Positions 26,268 to 35,880 of a stretch of DNA of 53,820 nucleotides are shown one piece after another. The stretch lies in assembly GCA_902589475.1 (NCBI GenBank), contig CACITD010000012.1:1-53820 (forward strand), written 5' to 3'. Origin of the DNA: an uncultured Alphaproteobacteria bacterium. Its GTDB lineage: Bacteria; Pseudomonadota; Alphaproteobacteria; Thalassobaculales; Thalassobaculaceae. Position numbers and translations under genes: made by a program. The notes below the pieces were generated by a model that was not told the origin of the DNA, searched no databases, and saw nothing but the letters and a program-made list of their open reading frames with translations. How positions within the stretch are numbered: the first letter of the stretch is position 1; each line of letters opens with the position of its first letter.

Positions 26268-27056
26268 TTATTTTTCAAACAAAGAAGATAGCTCAGTGGT
26301 AACTTCTTGATCCGTAATACTTCGCGTTAAAAACGATACTGAAACTCGATTGGACCTTAGAACCGAAATATCTTCATCATCACCTGGATGACCGTGGTCT
26401 TTAGAAAGATAAAGCCACATATACTCCTGCTGCCGAAGATCTTTACGCTTCTCTATCAAGGGACTAACACTCGTGGAATATCCCTGTTGGGAGATCGAGA
26501 CACCTTCAACTTCATCTGACGGTACAGCAGGAACATTGATATTAGGCACAAACTTCCATGGCCAATTTTTATCTTTAATTAATATTTTTAGTATTTCAGG
26601 AAGCCACTTCTGTGATGCCTCCCAAGGTATATTGTCTCTTTCCTTCCATGCCTGGCTAAGCGCAACACCAGGCAACCCTATTACGTTTGCAGTCATCGCA
26701 GCCCCAACTGTACCACTAAACCCAACATCTCCTCCGATGTTCACTCCAGCATTTACACCTGACAATACTAAATCAACTTTTTTATCTTTTAATAGTTCAC
26801 CAACTCCAACCATCACACAATCTGCTGGTGAACCAGACACCGAATACCTTTTTCCGCCATGAGTATTTATTCGCAGTGGCTTATGAAGATTAATCTGCCT
26901 AGATCCGCCACTGTAATCCGTATCTGGAGCAACAGTCCAAACTTCCTTGGCAATAACGCCTGCAACTTGTTCCGCAATTCTCAACCCGGGCGCATCTATA
27001 CCATCGTCATTTGTAACTAAAACACGTTCAAGAAGTTCAAAATTAGCAGTAGGCAT
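26268..27056 (-). CDS. surE: SurE-family 5'/3'-nucleotidase
   Basis: The 262-residue protein has the SurE signature VLVTNDDGIDAPGLRI, with the two metal-binding aspartates, then a serine in DYSGGSRQI and an asparagine in LSGVNAGVNIGGDVGFSGTVGAA. It removes phosphate from nucleotides or short polyphosphates in known members. The usual SurE neighbours (pcm, serS, nlpD) are absent; instead it lies between an acyl-CoA ligase and a divergent SDR. The symbol is by family; it may be a paralogue with a different role. Confidence 0.88.
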   Translation of the reverse strand: MPTANFELLERVLVTNDDGIDAPGLRIAEQVAGVIAKEVWTVAPDTDYSGGSRQINLHKPLRINTHGGKRYSVSGSPADCVMVGVGELLKDKKVDLVLSGVNAGVNIGGDVGFSGTVGAAMTANVIGLPGVALSQAWKERDNIPWEASQKWLPEILKILIKDKNWPWKFVPNINVPAVPSDEVEGVSISQQGYSTSVSPLIEKRKDLRQQEYMWLYLSKDHGHPGDDEDISVLRSNRVSVSFLTRSITDQEVTTELSSLFEK

Positions 27057-27169
27057 TTAAAGAATCCTTCACTTGTAAAATATAAAGGGAGGAGAAAATT
27101 TTTGATATTTAAGACGCTTTTAAATTAAACTAAATGTCTCGGTTTAGATAGACAACGAAAAGCTTTTTT

Positions 27170-27934
27170 ATGGAAAGATTAGAGAACAAAATAGGTTTAA
27201 TAACTGGTGCAGCATCTGGAATAGGATTAGCAACTTGCGAATTATTACTACAGAATGGTGCCACAATCATAATGTCAGATTTATCCAGCAGTGCGGGCCG
27301 TCAAAAAGCCGACCAACTTGGCACGCGTGCTTCTTTTGAAACGCTTGATGTCACATCTGAGGATGGTTGGATAAACATATCAAATAAAATAGAAAAAAAG
27401 TATTCTAGGCTAGACTTTATTATAAACAACGCAGGCGTTGGTACGCCGGGTTCAATTGAAGACACAACCCTCGAGCAATGGAGACAAATTCACGCAGTTA
27501 ATTCAGAGGGGCCCTTTTTGGGATGTAAATACGGAATAGAGCTTATCAAACAGAATGGCCGTGGTGGTTCAATTGTAAATATATCTAGTGTCGCAGGAAT
27601 TATTGGCGCGCCAAATCTTGCAGCTTACTGCTCTTCGAAAGCTTCCGTGAGACTACTTACCAAATCGGTAGCATTACACTGTGCGAGAAAGGGGTATGGG
27701 ATAAGGTGCAATTCAGTTCACCCTTCCTACACGGACACCCCAATGGTTGATGAGATTGTATCTGCGCACAGAAATCCCATGCAATATAAAATCGCACTTG
27801 AGGCTGCTTCACCAATGGGGCGTTTAGGGACGCCCCTCGATATCGCAGGAGCGGTTGTATATTTAGTTAGCGATGAAGCAAAATTTGTAAACGGGACTGA
27901 AATTGTTGTAGACGGGGGCTTAACAGCCACCTAA
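27170..27934 (+). CDS. SDR-family oxidoreductase (first of two)
   Basis: A 254-residue classical short-chain dehydrogenase: nucleotide-binding TGAASGIG (15-22), NNAG, catalytic serine in NISSVAG and Y-x-x-x-K as YCSSKAS. An aspartate in IMSDLS at the end of the second strand predicts NAD preference. It is divergent from surE and followed by a second SDR and a kinase. LvaD of levulinate degradation is an SDR, so reduction of a 4-oxoacyl-CoA, or oxidation of a 3-hydroxyacyl-CoA, is a candidate activity. Confidence 0.9.
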   Translation: MERLENKIGLITGAASGIGLATCELLLQNGATIIMSDLSSSAGRQKADQLGTRASFETLDVTSEDGWINISNKIEKKYSRLDFIINNAGVGTPGSIEDTTLEQWRQIHAVNSEGPFLGCKYGIELIKQNGRGGSIVNISSVAGIIGAPNLAAYCSSKASVRLLTKSVALHCARKGYGIRCNSVHPSYTDTPMVDEIVSAHRNPMQYKIALEAASPMGRLGTPLDIAGAVVYLVSDEAKFVNGTEIVVDGGLTAT

Positions 27935-27975
27935 CTTCAAAATAAGAGAAAAGCTTAAGAAATAGGAATCCAGTG

Positions 27976-28740
27976 ATGTTTGATTTAAATGGTAAAGTCG
28001 CAGTAGTAACAGGATCAACAAAGGGTATCGGTAAATCAATTGCCCACAGTATGGCTGCGCTAGGAGCGAAAGTTGTGATATCTAGCAGAAAAGCCGACGC
28101 GTGCGAAGAAGTTACTAAGGAACTTACTAACCAAGGCTTTGAAGCGATATCAATCCCATGTCACATTGGTCGAAAAGAAGATTTGGAAAAACTTGTTTCT
28201 GAAACCCAAAAAGAGTTTGGCAAGATAGATATCCTCGTTTGCAACGCCGCTACTAATCCCGTTTACGGACCAATGCAACAAGCCAGTGATGAAGCGTATG
28301 ACAAAATCATGGATACGAACGTCAAAAGTGTCTTTCAATTATGCAAATTAGTTTGTCCCGACATGGCAGTCCGAAAAGATGGGGTTGTTATTATAATATC
28401 TAGCATAGGTGGTTTTAAAGGGAGTAAAAATCTCGGATTATATTCCCTATCGAAAGCAGCAGAACAACAGCTAGTCCGAAATCTGGCAGTTGAGTGGGGA
28501 CCTCATAATATTCGGGTAAACGCCATAGCACCTGGATTGATAAAAACCGATTTTGCACGTGAGTTGTGGGAAGACCCGAAAAAAACTGAAGCCGTTGAAC
28601 GCATAACCCCCCTCGGCAGACTAGGTGACCCAGATGACATTGGACTATTAACGGCAAGCTTAGCAACACGGGCAGGAAATTATCTTACAGGTCAAACGAT
28701 CACGATAGACGGTGGCAGAATGATCACAGATCCATCCTAG
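27976..28740 (+). CDS. SDR-family oxidoreductase (second of two)
   Basis: The 254-residue protein has TGSTKGIG at the nucleotide-binding site, CNAATNPVYGP in place of the usual NNAG, the serine in IIISSIGG and YSLSKAA as the Y-x-x-x-K motif. SRKADAC at the end of the second strand suggests NADP preference, unlike the first SDR. GTG at 27973 directly precedes the ATG; the ATG is chosen with AGGA eight bases before it. The kinase gene starts 10 bases after the stop. Confidence 0.9.
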   Translation: MFDLNGKVAVVTGSTKGIGKSIAHSMAALGAKVVISSRKADACEEVTKELTNQGFEAISIPCHIGRKEDLEKLVSETQKEFGKIDILVCNAATNPVYGPMQQASDEAYDKIMDTNVKSVFQLCKLVCPDMAVRKDGVVIIISSIGGFKGSKNLGLYSLSKAAEQQLVRNLAVEWGPHNIRVNAIAPGLIKTDFARELWEDPKKTEAVERITPLGRLGDPDDIGLLTASLATRAGNYLTGQTITIDGGRMITDPS

Positions 28741-28750
28741 AGGCATAAAA

Positions 28751-29800
28751 ATGACGAAATTAATCCCTGTAAGTGAAGTTCATAAATTTGATGAAGACCG
28801 CTTGGCGAAATACTTGACGTCAGTTGGTTTAAATGAATTTGAGAACGGGTTAGAAGCTAAACAATTCCAGGGAGGGCAATCGAATCCAACATTTGCTATC
28901 GAAGGTAAGAAAACGCGTTATGTTTTAAGAAAAAAGCCACCAGGTAAATTATTACCATCCGCACATTTAATAGAACGCGAGTATAGAATTATGAATGCCC
29001 TTTCAGAAACAGATGTACCAGTTCCCAAAATGCATCATCTTTGTGAAAATCGCGATGTTGTTGGCACAGCCTTTTTTGTGATGGACTTTTTGGAAGGCAG
29101 AATAATCGATGACACCTCCCTACCTGGCGATTTTACGGCATCTGATCGGTTGGAAATTTTTGACTCCATGAACAAAGCGCTTGCGGCACTTCATTGTGTT
29201 GATTTTAAAAAAATTGGGTTGGAAGATTATGGAAAACCCGAAAACTATATTGGTAGGCAAATAGATCGATGGACCAAGCAATTTGACGCTGCAAAAACGG
29301 ACCCCATGCCAGCCATGGATGCATTAATCGAATGGTTACCCAAAAATCGCCCAGAAGCAGATGAAGTATCAATCGCGCATGGTGATTTTAGAATGGGTAA
29401 CCTAGTTCTACACCCAACAAAACCGGAAGTAGTAGCGGTATTGGATTGGGAGCTATCCACGATTGGACACCCGCTAGCTGATTTGGCGTATAACTGTATG
29501 CCATATAGCCTTCCCTGCGATGGAACATCCTTGAACGGTTTATTGGGCCTGAACTTTAGTGAACATGGTATCCCTGACCTCGAGGACTATGTAAATAAAT
29601 ACGCAACGAGGACGGGGAGAAGTTCTATACCTAACTTTAACTTCTTCCTCGCATTTTCGTGCTTCAGATTAGCGTCTATCTGCCAAGGCGTATATGCTCG
29701 CGGCCTTCAGGGCAACGCCAGTTCTGAGAATGCCATAGAGGTTGGGGCCAAAGCTCCACGACTTGCAAACATTGGATGGGAAATAGCTCAAGGAAAGTAA
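28751..29800 (+). CDS. APH/choline-kinase-fold kinase, ACAD10/11-type
   Basis: The 349-residue protein has an aminoglycoside-phosphotransferase fold with GGQSNPTF as the nucleotide loop, the Brenner motif HGDFRMGNLVL and the magnesium-binding VLDWELSTIGHP. This is the subgroup fused to acyl-CoA dehydrogenases in human ACAD10/ACAD11 and found as LvaA in levulinate degradation, where the kinase phosphorylates the 4-hydroxyl of a 4-hydroxyacyl-CoA. The ACAD10/11-like dehydrogenase is the convergent next gene, only eight bases away. It is unlikely to be an antibiotic resistance gene. Confidence 0.88.
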   Translation: MTKLIPVSEVHKFDEDRLAKYLTSVGLNEFENGLEAKQFQGGQSNPTFAIEGKKTRYVLRKKPPGKLLPSAHLIEREYRIMNALSETDVPVPKMHHLCENRDVVGTAFFVMDFLEGRIIDDTSLPGDFTASDRLEIFDSMNKALAALHCVDFKKIGLEDYGKPENYIGRQIDRWTKQFDAAKTDPMPAMDALIEWLPKNRPEADEVSIAHGDFRMGNLVLHPTKPEVVAVLDWELSTIGHPLADLAYNCMPYSLPCDGTSLNGLLGLNFSEHGIPDLEDYVNKYATRTGRSSIPNFNFFLAFSCFRLASICQGVYARGLQGNASSENAIEVGAKAPRLANIGWEIAQGK

Positions 29801-29808
29801 CTGTTTAA

Positions 29809-31014
29809 TCAGTCATTTTTTCTAAATTCAGCCTTAGCTATAGCCTCTAAGTGAACTTCATCAGGTCCATCAGCGAGACGTAAAGTTCTATTAGAACCGT
29901 ACGCGTAAGCAAGTTTGAACTCCTGGCTTACGCCCCCACCACCATGAACTTGGATAGCTTCATCGATAATTTCGCAAGCCATTCTTGGTGCGGCAACCTT
30001 AATCATAGCTATCTCTTTCCTAGCGGCCTTATTACCCACAGTATCCATTTTATGAGCAGCGTATAAAACCATTAAACGAGTTTGATCAATTTTTATTCTA
30101 GCTTCAGCAACTTTATGCCGAAGGGCTCCCTTCTCAGATAACTTGCTGCCAAAAGCTACTCGTGAATTAGCTCTGGTTTTCATGGATTCCAGAGCCCTCT
30201 CTGCTTGTCCGATACATCGCATACAGTGGTGTATCCGACCTGGTCCCAGACGTCCTTGAGCAATTTCAAAACCTCGACCTTCACCTAGAAGCATATTGCT
30301 AGCTGGAACCCTTACATTTTCAAATGTCACATCACCATGGCCATGGGGCGCATGATCGTAACCAAATACAGTTAGCGCTCGATTAATGGTAATGCCTTTC
30401 GTATCCACGGGAACCAGGATCATAGATTGTTGTTTATGCTTCTCGGCTGCCGGGTCTGTTTTTCCCATAAAAATTAGAATTTTACATCGTCTATCTAAAA
30501 TACCGGAGGTCCACCATTTTCTTCCATTTATAACGTATTCATCACCGTCCCTAACAATGCTAGATTCTATATTCGTCGCATCAGAGGAGGCCACTGCTGG
30601 CTCAGTCATAGCAAAAGCGGATCGAATTTCACCGTTTAACAGGGGCGTTAACCAGCGCTCCTTATTTTCTTCAGTCGCATATCTTTCTAGCACCTCCATA
30701 TTGCCAGTGTCGGGCGCAGAACAATTAAATACTTCCGATCCGAAATGAACGCGTCCCATGACCTCACTGATGGGAGCATATTCAAGGTTGGTTAATCCTG
30801 CCCCCTTATCTGATTCTGGCAAGAACAAATTCCACAGACCAGCAGCCTTTGCCTTTGCCTTCAATTCATCAAGTATTGGCGGGCAACCCCAACGGTCATC
30901 TGCCTCTTCTATCTGCTGATAGTAAAGTGACTCATTTGGCATAATGTGTTCATCCATGAACTCCTGAACCCGTGCGCGTAATTTAGTGGAACGCTCAGAC
31001 ATCTCGGGTATCAT
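29809..31014 (-). CDS. Acyl-CoA dehydrogenase, ACAD10/11-like
   Basis: The 401-residue flavoprotein has [17 protein letters not shown] (FAD and substrate loop), [22 protein letters not shown] and the C-terminal [25 protein letters not shown] and the ASSDATN segment are hallmarks of the ACAD10/11 branch; the usual YEGT catalytic glutamate becomes Asp. In ACAD11 and LvaC this enzyme removes phosphate from a 4-phosphoacyl-CoA to give an enoyl-CoA. It ends eight bases from the kinase gene, encoded on the opposite strand. GGAG lies seven bases before the ATG. Confidence 0.9.
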   Translation of the reverse strand: MIPEMSERSTKLRARVQEFMDEHIMPNESLYYQQIEEADDRWGCPPILDELKAKAKAAGLWNLFLPESDKGAGLTNLEYAPISEVMGRVHFGSEVFNCSAPDTGNMEVLERYATEENKERWLTPLLNGEIRSAFAMTEPAVASSDATNIESSIVRDGDEYVINGRKWWTSGILDRRCKILIFMGKTDPAAEKHKQQSMILVPVDTKGITINRALTVFGYDHAPHGHGDVTFENVRVPASNMLLGEGRGFEIAQGRLGPGRIHHCMRCIGQAERALESMKTRANSRVAFGSKLSEKGALRHKVAEARIKIDQTRLMVLYAAHKMDTVGNKAARKEIAMIKVAAPRMACEIIDEAIQVHGGGGVSQEFKLAYAYGSNRTLRLADGPDEVHLEAIAKAEFRKND

Positions 31015-31039
31015 TTAAATCTCCTTTAAAATTTTTATT

Positions 31040-32173
31040 TTAGATAATTTGCGCGAAACGTTTTTTATGAAAATCAACATTACCGAAAATGGCATCAATC
31101 ATAGTTAATCTCTTGAAAAAGTGACCAATAGGCATATCGTCCGTCATGCCCATGCCACCATGCAGTTGTATACCTTCTTGTCCAATAAGCTTGCCACTTC
31201 GTCCCATTTCCACTTTTGCCGCTGAAACAGCGCGCGTTCTTTCCGACGCGTTTGATTGATCTATTGCTCCCGCTGCTCGGTATGTTAAAGCTCTCGAAAA
31301 ATCTTTAGCCCCAAGCATTTCAACCGCTCTATGCTGCAACACCTGAAAGGACCCAATAGCTTGTCCAAATTGTTCACGATTTTTAATATAATCTACAGTT
31401 AATTTGACAGCTGTATCCATTGCTCCTGCCGCTTCTGCACAAAGAAGAACGCAGGCTCTATCCACAACTTTCTGTATATACTCTGCAGCCTGATTTAATT
31501 CACCTAGAACATGCTGTTGATCGACCTTTACCGAGTTGAAGCAAATCTCGGATGCTCTTAAACCATCTATAGTTGGGTAGGACCGCATCTTTATACCACT
31601 ACTACTGCTAGGCACTAGGAATAATGTTATTCCCTCTTCATCATTTGTATCACCTTCAGTTCTCGCTGATAAAATAAAATAATCCGCTGTCTCCGCATTA
31701 TGAACAATCGCTTTTTCACCATCGATAATAAAACAATCGCCTTGTTTTATCGCTCTTGTTCTGATGTGACACAGGTTGAAACGTGAGGTTGGTTCAATAT
31801 GAGCGAACGAGAGGAGTGTTTTACCTTCGGCAATTGAAGGTAAATATTGACTTTTCTGCTCTACGTTTCCTGCAAATTGAAGTAATTCTGCACCCAGAAC
31901 AATACAGCTCTGGTATGGCTCAACAACCAATCCTCGCCCGAACGACTCGAGCAACACTGCCGTATCAACTGTAGAGCCCCCCAAACCGCCATATTCTTCC
32001 GGTATTGGTAGCGCTAGCCACCCCAGCTCAGCGAACTTTTTCCAATTATCTCTGTCAAAACCACCATCTTGACCAATAATTTTCCTACGGGTCTCAAAAT
32101 TATAATCATCAAGAACAAACCGATCTGCACTCTCCGATAACAACTTCTGATCTTCGGTAAACGTAAAACTCAT
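31040..32173 (-). CDS. Acyl-CoA dehydrogenase, PimD-like small subunit
   Basis: A 377-residue protein with the ACAD fold, N-terminal FTFTEDQKLLSESADRFV and C-terminal IQLHGGMGMTDDMPIGH. The usual E-x-x-I-Q active-site segment is replaced by AIFGNVDFHKKR, as in the pimeloyl-CoA dehydrogenase small-subunit (PimD) type, which forms a heteromer with a large subunit. The large-subunit-like gene lies 55 bases upstream. The heteromer would act on dicarboxyl-CoA or bulky acyl-CoA substrates; the exact substrate cannot be read. Confidence 0.85.
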   Translation of the reverse strand: MSFTFTEDQKLLSESADRFVLDDYNFETRRKIIGQDGGFDRDNWKKFAELGWLALPIPEEYGGLGGSTVDTAVLLESFGRGLVVEPYQSCIVLGAELLQFAGNVEQKSQYLPSIAEGKTLLSFAHIEPTSRFNLCHIRTRAIKQGDCFIIDGEKAIVHNAETADYFILSARTEGDTNDEEGITLFLVPSSSSGIKMRSYPTIDGLRASEICFNSVKVDQQHVLGELNQAAEYIQKVVDRACVLLCAEAAGAMDTAVKLTVDYIKNREQFGQAIGSFQVLQHRAVEMLGAKDFSRALTYRAAGAIDQSNASERTRAVSAAKVEMGRSGKLIGQEGIQLHGGMGMTDDMPIGHFFKRLTMIDAIFGNVDFHKKRFAQII

Positions 32174-32228
32174 ATCCGAGCTAATCCCTTAATTATGTAT
32201 GATAAATCTGCTTTTGGATTTTCATTTT

Positions 32229-33425
32229 CTAAAAGCCAAGGACAGCCTTAGCGATTATATTTTTTTGAATTTCGTTAGAACCACCATAAATCGACGCCTT
32301 TCTCCAATTGAAATAGTGCGGGGCAATGGAAGACGCATATTCAGGTCCAATCGGTTCTTCATTCCATCCTTTATCCATACTTTCTGGAATGAATGGATGC
32401 GCGTAATTACCTATAGCTTCAATTAAAAGCTCGGTTATACCTTGCTGTACTTCTGTCCCCTTAATTTTAAGGAAAGAAGCCTCTGGTCCCGGCCCCTTCC
32501 CAGCACTTTCATCTGAAAGAACACGAAGAACAAGTGACTCAAGCGCTAACAAATCAATCTCAATATCCGCAATTTTTTCTCTGAACGCCTGATCGTGAAT
32601 GAGCGCCTTGCCATTATGCTCTTCAGCACTCGCTATTGTTTTTAATCTCTTAATTTGCGCTTTTGATCTCCCGACAGCAGCGATACTAGTTCTCTCATGT
32701 CCCAGCAGATATTTAGCATACGTCCAACCTTTATTTTCTTCTCCCACTCGATTTTCAACTGGAACTTTTACATCCTCGAGAAAAACATTGTTTACCTCAG
32801 TGCTCCCATCAATCGTTTTAATCGGTTGAACCGTGACACCCGGCTGGTTCATGTCGACTAAAAGAAAGCTTATTCCCTCCTGTCGCTTACCTTCATCCGA
32901 TGTCCTAACGAGACAGAACATAAGGTTTGCGTGTTGCGCTAATGACGTCCAAGTCTTTTGTCCATTAACTATGTAATGATCGCCTTTCAACACGGCTTTT
33001 GTTCTTAATGAAGCCAAATCAGAACCTGAGCCGGGCTCGGAATATCCCTGACACCACCAATCCTCTGACTTTAGAATGCGTGGTAAATAATATTCTTTTT
33101 GCTTATCACTTCCGAAAGCCATGATTACCGGCGCAACCATCGTAACGCCAAAAGCGATTACCGGGGGGGCGCCACCTGCAGCGCATTCTTCCTCGAAAAT
33201 ATGCTTTTGCATTGGGCTCCATCCCGTGCCCCCATATTCAACGGGCCACCCTGGCGCCATCCAGCCTTTTTCATATAGTTTCTTTTGCCAAGATTCATGG
33301 TCTTCCTTGTCCAAACGGAAACCAGTCATTGTCTTTTTTCTAATATCTTCCGTAATATTTTCAGCGACAAATGCCCGAACTTCATCTCGAAATTTTTCTT
33401 CTTCAGGTGTTAAAATCAAATCCAT
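32229..33425 (-). CDS. Acyl-CoA dehydrogenase, PimC-like large subunit
   Basis: The 398-residue protein has GYSEPGSGSDLASLRTKA (FAD loop), GQKTWTSLAQHA and a C-terminal IYGGSNEIQKNIIAKAVLG, the PimC/FadE heteromer branch. The start at 33423-33425 is chosen over an upstream ATG whose extension overlaps the thiolase. With the PimD-like gene downstream and thiolase upstream the order matches pimB-pimC-pimD of Rhodopseudomonas palustris. All are on the same strand, so one transcript is likely. Confidence 0.88.
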   Translation of the reverse strand: MDLILTPEEEKFRDEVRAFVAENITEDIRKKTMTGFRLDKEDHESWQKKLYEKGWMAPGWPVEYGGTGWSPMQKHIFEEECAAGGAPPVIAFGVTMVAPVIMAFGSDKQKEYYLPRILKSEDWWCQGYSEPGSGSDLASLRTKAVLKGDHYIVNGQKTWTSLAQHANLMFCLVRTSDEGKRQEGISFLLVDMNQPGVTVQPIKTIDGSTEVNNVFLEDVKVPVENRVGEENKGWTYAKYLLGHERTSIAAVGRSKAQIKRLKTIASAEEHNGKALIHDQAFREKIADIEIDLLALESLVLRVLSDESAGKGPGPEASFLKIKGTEVQQGITELLIEAIGNYAHPFIPESMDKGWNEEPIGPEYASSIAPHYFNWRKASIYGGSNEIQKNIIAKAVLGF

Positions 33426-33438
33426 AACTTCACTTTCT

Positions 33439-34623
33439 TTAAATAACCTCAAATAATCCGGCGACCCCCATACCGCCACCAACACACATTGTAACCACAA
33501 CGTGTTTAGCGCCTCGTCGTCGTCCTTCTATCAGAGCGTGCCCAGTCATTCTAGCACCACTCATTCCATACGGGTGTCCAATTGCGATTGAGCCCCCATT
33601 TACATTAAGTTTTTCATTAGGAATACCAAGTTTATCGCGACAATAAATAACTTGAACGGCGAACGCTTCGTTTAACTCCCAAAGGTCGATGTCTTCTATC
33701 TTGAGCCCGAAACGTTGTAAGAGCCGAGGCACGGCAAAAACCGGTCCAATACCCATCTCGTCAGGTTCACATCCCGCCACAGCCAGTCCTTTATAAATAC
33801 CCAATGGCTCTATATTTCTCTGTTCTGCTAATTTGGCGTCCATAACAACGCAAGCAGAAGCGCCATCAGATAACTGACTAGCATTACCTGCTGTAATGAA
33901 ATGGTCACCACCTCTTACAGGTTGTAGCTCAGCAAGGCCAGTTAATGTGGTTGAAGGACGATTTCCCTCATCTTTTTGCAAGGTGATTGTTTTTCTCGAA
34001 ACTTCCCCCGTTTCTTTATTTGTAACCAGCATCTCGGTTTCAAGAGGCACGATTTCGTCATCAAAATAACCAGACTTCTGAGCTAAGTCGGTTTTAAGCT
34101 GACTATCGCGAGCATACTCATCTTGGCTTTCCCTTGAAACGCCGTACCTGTGCCCGACATTGTCCGCAGTTTCAATCATTGGCATCCAAAGTTCTGGCTT
34201 TTCCTGCAACAAACCATCTTCTTTATAATTATTAGTGTTCATATTGGGCTGTATCAGGCTAATCGACTCAAGACCTCCTGCTACCGCAACAGGAACATGG
34301 TCCATAACAACGCGCTGAGCAGCAATTGAGATTGCTTGAAGGCCAGAACTACAAAATCTATTGATTGTAGTACCACCAGCGGTAACCGGCAGCCCGCCTT
34401 TCAAAGCGCATTGTCTCGCCACATTGTGACCGGTAGCGCCTTCTGGAAAACCACAACCAAAAATAACATCCTCCACTTCTTCTCCGGCGATGCCCGAACG
34501 GATAACCGCGTGCTCTACAACATGCCCGCCAAGTTTGGCTCCATGAGTGTTGTTAAAAGCTCCTCTGAACGCCTTCCCAATTGGCGTCCGCGCAGTCGAA
34601 GCAATGACGGCTTCTCTCATCAT
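33439..34623 (-). CDS. Acetyl-CoA acyltransferase (thiolase), PimB-like
   Basis: The 394-residue thiolase has the nucleophilic cysteine Cys91 in NRFCSSGLQ, the histidine in [15 protein letters not shown] and the second cysteine in TMCVGGGMG. It cleaves 3-oxoacyl-CoA to acetyl-CoA and a shortened acyl-CoA. It is the first gene of the minus-strand run thiolase, PimC-like, PimD-like, ACAD10/11-like. No enoyl-CoA hydratase or hydroxyacyl-CoA dehydrogenase follows it, so these steps must come from elsewhere (the SDRs are candidates for oxidation). Confidence 0.93.
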   Translation of the reverse strand: MMREAVIASTARTPIGKAFRGAFNNTHGAKLGGHVVEHAVIRSGIAGEEVEDVIFGCGFPEGATGHNVARQCALKGGLPVTAGGTTINRFCSSGLQAISIAAQRVVMDHVPVAVAGGLESISLIQPNMNTNNYKEDGLLQEKPELWMPMIETADNVGHRYGVSRESQDEYARDSQLKTDLAQKSGYFDDEIVPLETEMLVTNKETGEVSRKTITLQKDEGNRPSTTLTGLAELQPVRGGDHFITAGNASQLSDGASACVVMDAKLAEQRNIEPLGIYKGLAVAGCEPDEMGIGPVFAVPRLLQRFGLKIEDIDLWELNEAFAVQVIYCRDKLGIPNEKLNVNGGSIAIGHPYGMSGARMTGHALIEGRRRGAKHVVVTMCVGGGMGVAGLFEVI

Positions 34624-34670
34624 GTCCTCCCAGTAAACAATACTATTTCAAATCTCTTACCAACTGCTGC

Positions 34671-35642
34671 TTAACCTGCCATTACCCTGGTTATACCTTT
34701 ACCAGCTGCTACGTTGGCTGCATCTGCCTCATCTATCATTTGGGTTAAACCGAAAAAGCCATGTAAAACTCCAGGATATTCTATGAATTCTACGGCTACC
34801 CCGGATGAAATGAGTTTGCTCGCGTAATTACGAGCCTCATCCCTGAGCACATCACAGCCTGCAGCAATAATGAGAGCAGGAGGTAATTTTTCATGCGACT
34901 TTGCTAACAAAGGTGAAGCACGCCAGTCGCTGTGAAGTTTTGCATCTTTCCCAAGATAATGATTTTGAAACCACTTCATCGTGTCAGCTTCCAAAATCCC
35001 ATACCCTTTGCCAAACTTTTTATAGCTATCTCCCTCACATCTGTAATCAACAAGCGGGTAGATTAAAACTTGGTAACAAATTTTTGGACCTTTTTTATCT
35101 CTTGCCATAAGCGAGACAACTGCTGCTAAATTTCCCCCAGCACTGTCGCCACCAACAGCAATTTTTTTACGGTCACAGCCAAGTTTTTCAGCGTTCTCGT
35201 GAGCCCAAACCAAGGCAGCGTAACTATCGTCGACCGATGCCGGGAAGACATCCTCCGGCGCCATCCGATAATCAATTGAAAGCACTGCGCAACCTCCGTG
35301 GTAGCATAAACCTCTGGCACTCGCATCGTGACTAAATAAACTCCCGATTACATGGCCGCCACCATGATAATAAACCAGCAAGCCAGGAGGGCTGGCACTG
35401 GCATCTCTAGGAACGTAGAGACGTGCAGGTATCAATCCAGCTGGCCCCGGGATCCTTAATTCTCTAGTTTCTGCGATGGGGAGTTGCGTCACTTCTCTTG
35501 CTGCAACACCCCGTTCCATTTGTTCTCTTGCCTGCTTCGGCGTTAATTTTACAACCGGAGGTAAATTTAGTGCGGCCAGTTTTTTCAAAAACTCACCAGT
35601 TTGCTTCGTGACACCTTTAGGCGGTATATATTTCTTTTTCAT
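34671..35642 (-). CDS. Alpha/beta-hydrolase, hormone-sensitive-lipase family
   Basis: The 323-residue protein has the HSL-family oxyanion motif HGGGHVIGS, the nucleophile elbow GDSAGGN, a late aspartate in CDVLRDEA and the histidine in VLHGFFG. No signal peptide is visible, so it is cytosolic. It is a carboxylesterase, probably for short-chain esters. It lies 47 bases upstream of the thiolase on the same strand and may be cotranscribed, feeding acids to the ligase. Confidence 0.88.
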   Translation of the reverse strand: MKKKYIPPKGVTKQTGEFLKKLAALNLPPVVKLTPKQAREQMERGVAAREVTQLPIAETRELRIPGPAGLIPARLYVPRDASASPPGLLVYYHGGGHVIGSLFSHDASARGLCYHGGCAVLSIDYRMAPEDVFPASVDDSYAALVWAHENAEKLGCDRKKIAVGGDSAGGNLAAVVSLMARDKKGPKICYQVLIYPLVDYRCEGDSYKKFGKGYGILEADTMKWFQNHYLGKDAKLHSDWRASPLLAKSHEKLPPALIIAAGCDVLRDEARNYASKLISSGVAVEFIEYPGVLHGFFGLTQMIDEADAANVAAGKGITRVMAG

Positions 35643-35880
35643 TTAGTTAGCATCCTAGTAACTTGGTTGACTTATAAAAATCTAAGTTTGATCAAGTTGC
35701 AATATCCAGTTAACACGACAACAAAAAAACAAACACCTGATAAGATTCTTTATGAAAACACAAACCATGATTGTACCGAAAGTTTTATTTTGATTAATTA
35801 GCTAGAAATTATACATTAAAAAATGAGCGGTTATCTTACGCTGCCGTAAAGTGCAAATATTCAACCTGACAGGACACATT

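Noticed and set aside
28751-29800. Aminoglycoside resistance phosphotransferase
   Set aside because: The fold matches, but the subgroup and the neighbouring ACAD10/11-like dehydrogenase point to acyl-CoA metabolism.
35601-35801. Small plus-strand coding frame of 66 residues in the hydrolase/amidohydrolase intergenic region
   Set aside because: It begins inside the opposite-strand hydrolase gene, has no ribosome site and no family resemblance.
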